From an uncultured Butyrivibrio sp. (GTDB taxonomy: Bacteria; Bacillota; Clostridia; Lachnospirales; Lachnospiraceae), in contig CAMVRW010000094.1 of the NCBI GenBank assembly GCA_947169985.1, positions 1 to 8,590 of the forward strand: DNA of 8,590 bases. The letters are read 5' to 3'. Below the pieces are notes generated by a model, which was not told the DNA's origin, made no database searches, and was given only the letters and a program-made list of their open reading frames with translations. Shown here one piece after another: positions 7,054 through 8,590 of this stretch. Each line of letters begins with the position of its first letter. The stretch's first letter is position 1. The position numbers and the translations under genes were made by a program.

Positions 7054-7093
7054 TTTTTTACATAATTTTTATCATATAGAATTACTTTATTTG

Positions 7094-7122
7094 TTGCGAA
7101 ATTGAATAAAGCAATGTACAAT
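7094..7122 (+). promoter_or_regulatory. Promoter of the glycerophosphodiester phosphodiesterase gene
   Basis: TTGCGA (7094-7099), a 17-bp spacer and TACAAT (7117-7122) form a good sigma-A promoter with a predicted start near 7129 and a leader of about 38 bases. Read-through from the MFS gene is also possible because no strong terminator separates them. Confidence 0.6.
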
Positions 7123-7166
7123 AGTTGGCGGACAAGTTACAAATTTATCAATTGGAAGTGGTTTAG

Positions 7167-8033
7167 ATGCTTATAGTCAAGGTTTTATGCGTAGTTCTGG
7201 TGGTTTTATCGTTGCTTTATCTGCTTATGATAATGCCTAGGATGACAGGCAGACCTGACAGGAGACCACATCTTGATGTCCTGTATGCCCACAGAGGTCT
7301 TCATGATAATGCTTCAATGGCTCCCGAGAATACCATGGCAGCCTTTAAGAAGGCCGTAGATGCAGGCTTTGGAATCGAGTGTGACGTCCAGCTTTCAAAG
7401 GATGGAGTTCCTGTTATATTCCATGATTTCACCCTTCAGCGCTGTGCAAGATGTGCAGATGGCAGTATTCCGGAGGGGAAGGTCATAGATTACACCTATG
7501 AGGAGCTCATGAAGTTCCACATCCTGGATTCCGATGAGAAGATACCTAGGTTTGAGGATTTCCTTAAACTGGTGGATGGAAAGGTTCCTCTCATTGTTGA
7601 GCTGAAGATTGAGCTTAAAGACTTGTCTGTATGTCCAAAGGTTGATTCACTACTTAGGGATTATAAGGGAGTTTATTGTATTGAATCCTTTAATCCACTT
7701 GGAGTTTACTGGTATAGGAAGCACAATCCGGAGGTAATGCGAGGACAGCTTTCTGATGAGTTTCACAAGGATTCACCTGAGGAGTTCAAGGGGATTCTTT
7801 ACGTTATCTTAACAGGACTGTTGTTAAATTTTATTACCAAACCAGATTTTATTGCATTTAATCGCAAGTACCCTGACAGCTTATCACTTACGCTGTGCAG
7901 GAAGCTTTATGGCTGTACCTGTGCTGCCTGGACCATCAAGGATCAGCAGCAGCTCATGGAGGCAAAGGACAAGTTCGATATTTACATTTTCGACAGTTTC
8001 CTTCCGGAGCAGAAAGCTCTTTTCACAAGGTAA
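7167..8033 (+). CDS. Membrane-anchored glycerophosphodiester phosphodiesterase family protein
   Basis: Hydrolyses glycerophosphodiesters, or lipid head-group/teichoic-acid-related phosphodiesters, to sn-glycerol 3-phosphate and an alcohol. The 288-residue product begins with one hydrophobic helix (about 2-23) followed by RMTGRPDRR; it has no signal peptidase motif that I can see, so it is probably a membrane-anchored protein. The TIM-barrel GDPD signatures are in order: AHRG with H42-R43, PENT just after, metal ligands E71 and D73 in IECDVQLSKDG, general-acid H86 in FHD, and E145-L-K147 in VELK. All catalytic residues are therefore present. A second hydrophobic stretch near 207-220 (ILYVILTGLLLNFI) is probably part of the barrel or a membrane-contacting loop. 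The ATG at 7167 has GGAAG (7154-7158) 8 bases upstream. Substrate is not determined by sequence. Confidence 0.9.
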   Translation: MLIVKVLCVVLVVLSLLYLLMIMPRMTGRPDRRPHLDVLYAHRGLHDNASMAPENTMAAFKKAVDAGFGIECDVQLSKDGVPVIFHDFTLQRCARCADGSIPEGKVIDYTYEELMKFHILDSDEKIPRFEDFLKLVDGKVPLIVELKIELKDLSVCPKVDSLLRDYKGVYCIESFNPLGVYWYRKHNPEVMRGQLSDEFHKDSPEEFKGILYVILTGLLLNFITKPDFIAFNRKYPDSLSLTLCRKLYGCTCAAWTIKDQQQLMEAKDKFDIYIFDSFLPEQKALFTR

Positions 8034-8036
8034 TTT

Positions 8037-8070
8037 CCACATTCCGGATTGGTCCGGTACTTAAATGTGG
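8037..8070 (+). other. Two-tier hairpin after the phosphodiesterase gene
   Basis: An outer 7-bp stem (8037-8043 with 8064-8070, CCACATT/AATGTGG) surrounds an inner 5-bp stem (8044-8048 with 8053-8057, CCGGA/TCCGG) with a TTGG loop and a 6-nt bulge (8058-8063). It lies 4 bases after the stop codon, where a terminator is expected, but no T-run follows. It could be a 3'-end stabiliser, an atypical terminator, or part of the ppdK leader. Confidence 0.55.
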
Positions 8071-8098
8071 TAGTTATAAATAATGTATATATGAAAGG

Positions 8099-8120
8099 TT
8101 ACCGGACGAAAAGCCGGTAA
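8099..8120 (+). other. Hairpin in the ppdK leader next to the ribosome binding site
   Basis: TTACCGG (8099-8105) pairs perfectly with CCGGTAA (8114-8120) around an 8-nt loop. The stem ends one base before the AAAGG ribosome binding site (8122-8126), so folding could affect translation or mRNA stability of ppdK. Its left arm can alternatively pair with 8052-8059. No confident promoter is visible; AT-rich -10-like stretches occur at 8075-8080 (TATAAA) and 8086-8091 (TATATA) without good -35 boxes. Confidence 0.5.
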
Positions 8121-8133
8121 GAAAGGTAAAAAC

Positions 8134-8590
8134 ATGGCGAACAAATGGGTTTATATGTTTAGCGAAGGCGACATGACAATGCGTAACCTTCTTGGTGGTA
8201 AGGGTGCTAACCTTGCTGAGATGACAAGCATTGGCCTTCCAGTACCACAGGGCTTCACAATCACAACTGAGGCTTGCACACAGTATTATGAGGATGGCCG
8301 TAAGATTAACGACGAGATCATGGCTCAGGCTATGGAAGGCGTTAAGAAAATGGAAGAGATCAACGGCAAGAAGTTTGGTGATCTTCAGAATCCTCTTCTT
8401 GTATCTGTTCGTTCAGGTGCTCGTGCATCTATGCCAGGTATGATGGACACAATCCTTAACCTTGGTCTTAACGACGAAGTTGTAGCAGCTATGATCAAGG
8501 GAAATCCTGATCCTGCTTTCGAGCGTTTCGTTTACGATTCATATCGTCGTTTCATCCAGATGTTCTCAGACGTTGTTATGGAAGTTGGTA
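8134..8590 (+). CDS. ppdK: Pyruvate, phosphate dikinase, N-terminal part (runs off the window)
   Basis: Interconverts pyruvate + ATP + phosphate and phosphoenolpyruvate + AMP + pyrophosphate; in anaerobes it often serves glycolysis or gluconeogenesis with pyrophosphate economy. Only the first 152 of roughly 870-880 usual codons are visible, and the frame is open to the right edge. The product starts [13 protein letters not shown]. It carries [10 protein letters not shown] (21-30), the glycine-rich start of the ATP-grasp nucleotide-binding domain, then LPVPQGFTI. The strongly conserved [16 protein letters not shown] (91-106) holds arginines 93 and 97, expected near the ATP phosphates. AAAGG (8122-8126) is 7 bases before ATG. 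All seven visible arginines are CGT, unlike neighbouring genes, suggesting high expression. The PEP/pyruvate step complements the oxaloacetate-consuming operon upstream. Confidence 0.96.
   Translation, partial: MANKWVYMFSEGDMTMRNLLGGKGANLAEMTSIGLPVPQGFTITTEACTQYYEDGRKINDEIMAQAMEGVKKMEEINGKKFGDLQNPLLVSVRSGARASMPGMMDTILNLGLNDEVVAAMIKGNPDPAFERFVYDSYRRFIQMFSDVVMEVG

Noticed and set aside
7046..7080. AT-rich stretch after the MFS gene (ATGAT ... ATCAT with T-runs) as a possible terminator
   Set aside because: The possible stem is about 5 bp of mostly A-T pairs around a long loop; it does not meet the pattern of an intrinsic terminator.
8007..8023. Terminator-like GAGC-AGAAA-GCTC followed by TTTT at the end of the phosphodiesterase gene
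   Set aside because: The stem is only 4 bp with four T residues, and it lies inside the coding sequence; too weak to call.
8231..8443. 70-codon + strand frame inside ppdK
   Set aside because: It lies in an alternate frame of the conserved PPDK N-terminus, whose motifs clearly define the true frame.
1..8590. Search for insertion sequences, CRISPR repeats, tRNA genes, phage or defence genes
   Set aside because: No transposase, spaced repeat array, cloverleaf-like sequence or defence-type protein was seen; the window reads as ordinary chromosomal metabolism and signalling genes.

Overview
This 8.6 kb window looks like core chromosome of a strictly anaerobic, low-to-middle GC Firmicute. It is most like a Lachnospiraceae member such as Butyrivibrio or Pseudobutyrivibrio. 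This is inferred from protein style, AGA/AGG arginine preference, AAGGAG-type ribosome binding sites and the gene repertoire; no 16S or other marker is present. All supported genes lie on the + strand. I see no mobile elements, CRISPR arrays, tRNA or rRNA genes.

Layout. Bases 2-76 are the last 24 codons of an unidentified gene, closed by a strong intrinsic terminator (98-129). A monocistronic gene (178-2121) encodes a seven-helix membrane protein with a degenerate GGDEF domain and an intact EAL domain, so it is a predicted c-di-GMP phosphodiesterase; it ends at another strong terminator (2133-2162). Next comes a tight three-gene operon (2272-5625). It encodes a DRE-TIM acyltransferase, best explained as a Re-type citrate synthase, then a GntR/FCD regulator, then a eukaryotic-type NADP-dependent isocitrate dehydrogenase starting at TTG. 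The operon has a near-consensus promoter whose -10 box lies inside a perfect 12-bp palindrome typical of GntR/FCD operators, and it ends at a terminator (5642-5678). Its enzymes bracket the oxidative branch from oxaloacetate and acetyl-CoA to 2-oxoglutarate, which feeds glutamate. Aconitase is not in the window.

An SLC45/GPH-like MFS transporter (5740-7053) and a membrane-anchored glycerophosphodiester phosphodiesterase (7167-8033) follow, each with its own recognisable promoter. The right edge holds the first 152 codons of pyruvate, phosphate dikinase (from 8134). Its upstream region can form competing hairpins, and its codon use is visibly more biased (all CGT arginines) than that of its neighbours.

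The most interesting element is the operon made of putative Re-citrate synthase, GntR/FCD regulator and isocitrate dehydrogenase, with its operator-promoter overlap: a plausible self-contained, organic-acid-sensing module for glutamate-precursor synthesis. Next in interest are the competing RNA folds before ppdK and the degenerate GGDEF/intact EAL architecture.
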